Shown: piece by piece, positions 6,591 to 7,032 of the stretch
Numbering within the stretch: the stretch's first letter is position 1
Layout: the number at the start of each line of letters is the position of its first letter
Assembly: GCA_003456765.1 (NCBI GenBank)
Contig: DMOT01000155.1
Location: 1-7,032 of the forward strand
Origin: Bacillota bacterium
Lineage (GTDB): Bacteria; Bacillota; DTU025
Length of the DNA stretch: 7,032 bases
Direction: 5' to 3'
Made by a program: the position numbers and the translations under genes
Notes under the pieces: model-generated
The model's database searches: none
Told to the model about the DNA's origin: nothing
Seen by the model: the letters and a program-made list of their open reading frames with translations, nothing else

Positions 6591-7032
6591 TTATGCGCCA
6601 GGAGCCTCACGTCGCCTGATATAGATTATTACAGCCGCGAGAACTACGGCGGCGCCAACTCCAACAGCCACCCATGCCGCAAGGGTTCCGCCGACACGAG
6701 CATAACCAGAGGTTATCTCCACCGTAGAGTCGCGCACTTCGGGGAAGAACTCATGGCGGCTGGTGCCTTTGACATAAGAACCTGCATTCTCGATCAGCGC
6801 CTTTCTGCCTGTAACCAGAGTTGCAACTAAATCGTATCTGCCCTGCGGCATAGGCGCTTCAACCTCGGAGATTGTCTTCCCCTGTGCCGCCCCTTCCTTC
6901 CTGGCTGCCCGAGACATGCTAGTCATTGGCATGTCGCTGATGTATCCACCGATAAACTGACGCACTGTACACGCCCTCGTATATGTGGGGAGACCAGCCA
7001 GTATCGTTTTACCGCTCCCCTCGATCCAGGAG
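6591..7032 (-). CDS. 3' part of an unrecognised C-terminally membrane-anchored protein (5' end off window)
   Basis: The minus-strand frame is open from the window edge to TAA at 6591-6593, giving 146 visible residues. A GTG at 6965-6963 with a GAGGG 8 nt upstream could start a 124-residue protein. However, the 22 codons before it are stop-free and read like protein (GSGKTILAGLPTYTRA), and a short form would lack an N-terminal export signal, so I treat it as a C-terminal fragment. Most of the visible part is polar and probably beta-rich, with PQGRYDLVATLVTGRKALIE resembling a strand-turn-strand in an extracellular domain. A hydrophobic helix encoded at 6686-6618 is followed at once by Arg-Arg-Arg, a classical stop-transfer arrangement. 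This predicts an outside N-terminal domain and a very short cytoplasmic tail. No sortase-type LPxTG motif is visible. Function is unknown, and a link to the glucan genes is not supported beyond proximity. Confidence 0.7.
   Translation of the reverse strand, partial: SWIEGSGKTILAGLPTYTRACTVRQFIGGYISDMPMTSMSRAARKEGAAQGKTISEVEAPMPQGRYDLVATLVTGRKALIENAGSYVKGTSRHEFFPEVRDSTVEITSGYARVGGTLAAWVAVGVGAAVVLAAVIIYIRRREAPGA

Noticed and set aside
6512..6610. N-terminal extension of the GT4 protein by 33 residues
   Set aside because: The extension would translate through a perfect terminator hairpin and does not resemble a GT4 N-terminus. The internal ATG at 6511 has a ribosome binding site and gives the expected start.
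7005..7022. GSGKT, resembling the end of a Walker A nucleotide-binding motif, in the partial membrane protein
   Set aside because: The first conserved Gly of GxxxxGK[ST] is a Trp here, and the surrounding sequence belongs to a predicted extracellular domain with a C-terminal anchor. The match is likely chance.
1..7032. CRISPR array, tRNA or rRNA genes, insertion sequences, prophage or defence genes
   Set aside because: I saw no regularly spaced repeats, transposase or integrase motifs, terminal inverted repeats or RNA-gene landmarks. Nearly all the sequence is explained by five metabolic or membrane protein genes.

Overview
This is a 7 kb bacterial chromosomal segment of moderately high GC (mid-50s percent, judged by eye) built around alpha-glucan or nucleotide-sugar metabolism. 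Strong AGGAGG-type ribosome binding sites, one GTG and one TTG start, short intergenic gaps and the particular gene set (DUF4912 protein, GH57 branching enzyme, GT4 synthase, nucleotidyltransferase/phosphohexomutase fusion) suggest a Gram-positive-type lineage such as a thermophilic or deep-branching member of the Bacillota. The phylum is an inference from style and gene content; nothing in the window fixes it.

Layout. Bases 1-107 hold the end of whatever lies upstream, a weak hairpin with a T-rich tail, and a strong ribosome binding site. A two-gene plus-strand operon follows: a DUF4912 protein with an Ig-like C-terminal domain (108-1124) and, 3 nt later, a GH57 1,4-alpha-glucan branching enzyme (1128-2735). 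It converges on a minus-strand operon across a 108-bp gap containing a perfect hairpin. The minus-strand pair, read right to left, is a GT4 glycosyltransferase of glycogen-synthase type (6511-5315), which overlaps by 4 nt (ATGA) an 824-residue fusion of nucleotidyltransferase, left-handed beta-helix and phosphohexomutase-like domain (5318-2844). Upstream on the same strand, behind a clear rho-independent terminator, is the 3' end of an unrecognised membrane-anchored protein (7032-6591) that runs off the window.

How it may work together. The fusion protein would make an NDP-sugar, the GT4 enzyme would polymerise or transfer the sugar, and the GH57 enzyme would introduce alpha-1,6 branches. The DUF4912 protein is a non-enzymatic-looking partner of unknown role, tightly coupled to the branching enzyme. 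The most interesting point is that the phosphohexomutase-like half of the fusion keeps its fold-level landmarks but has altered residues in all four classical active-site loops. It therefore looks like a regulatory or structural pseudo-mutase rather than a working enzyme. No CRISPR array, tRNA, rRNA, insertion sequence or phage gene is visible.
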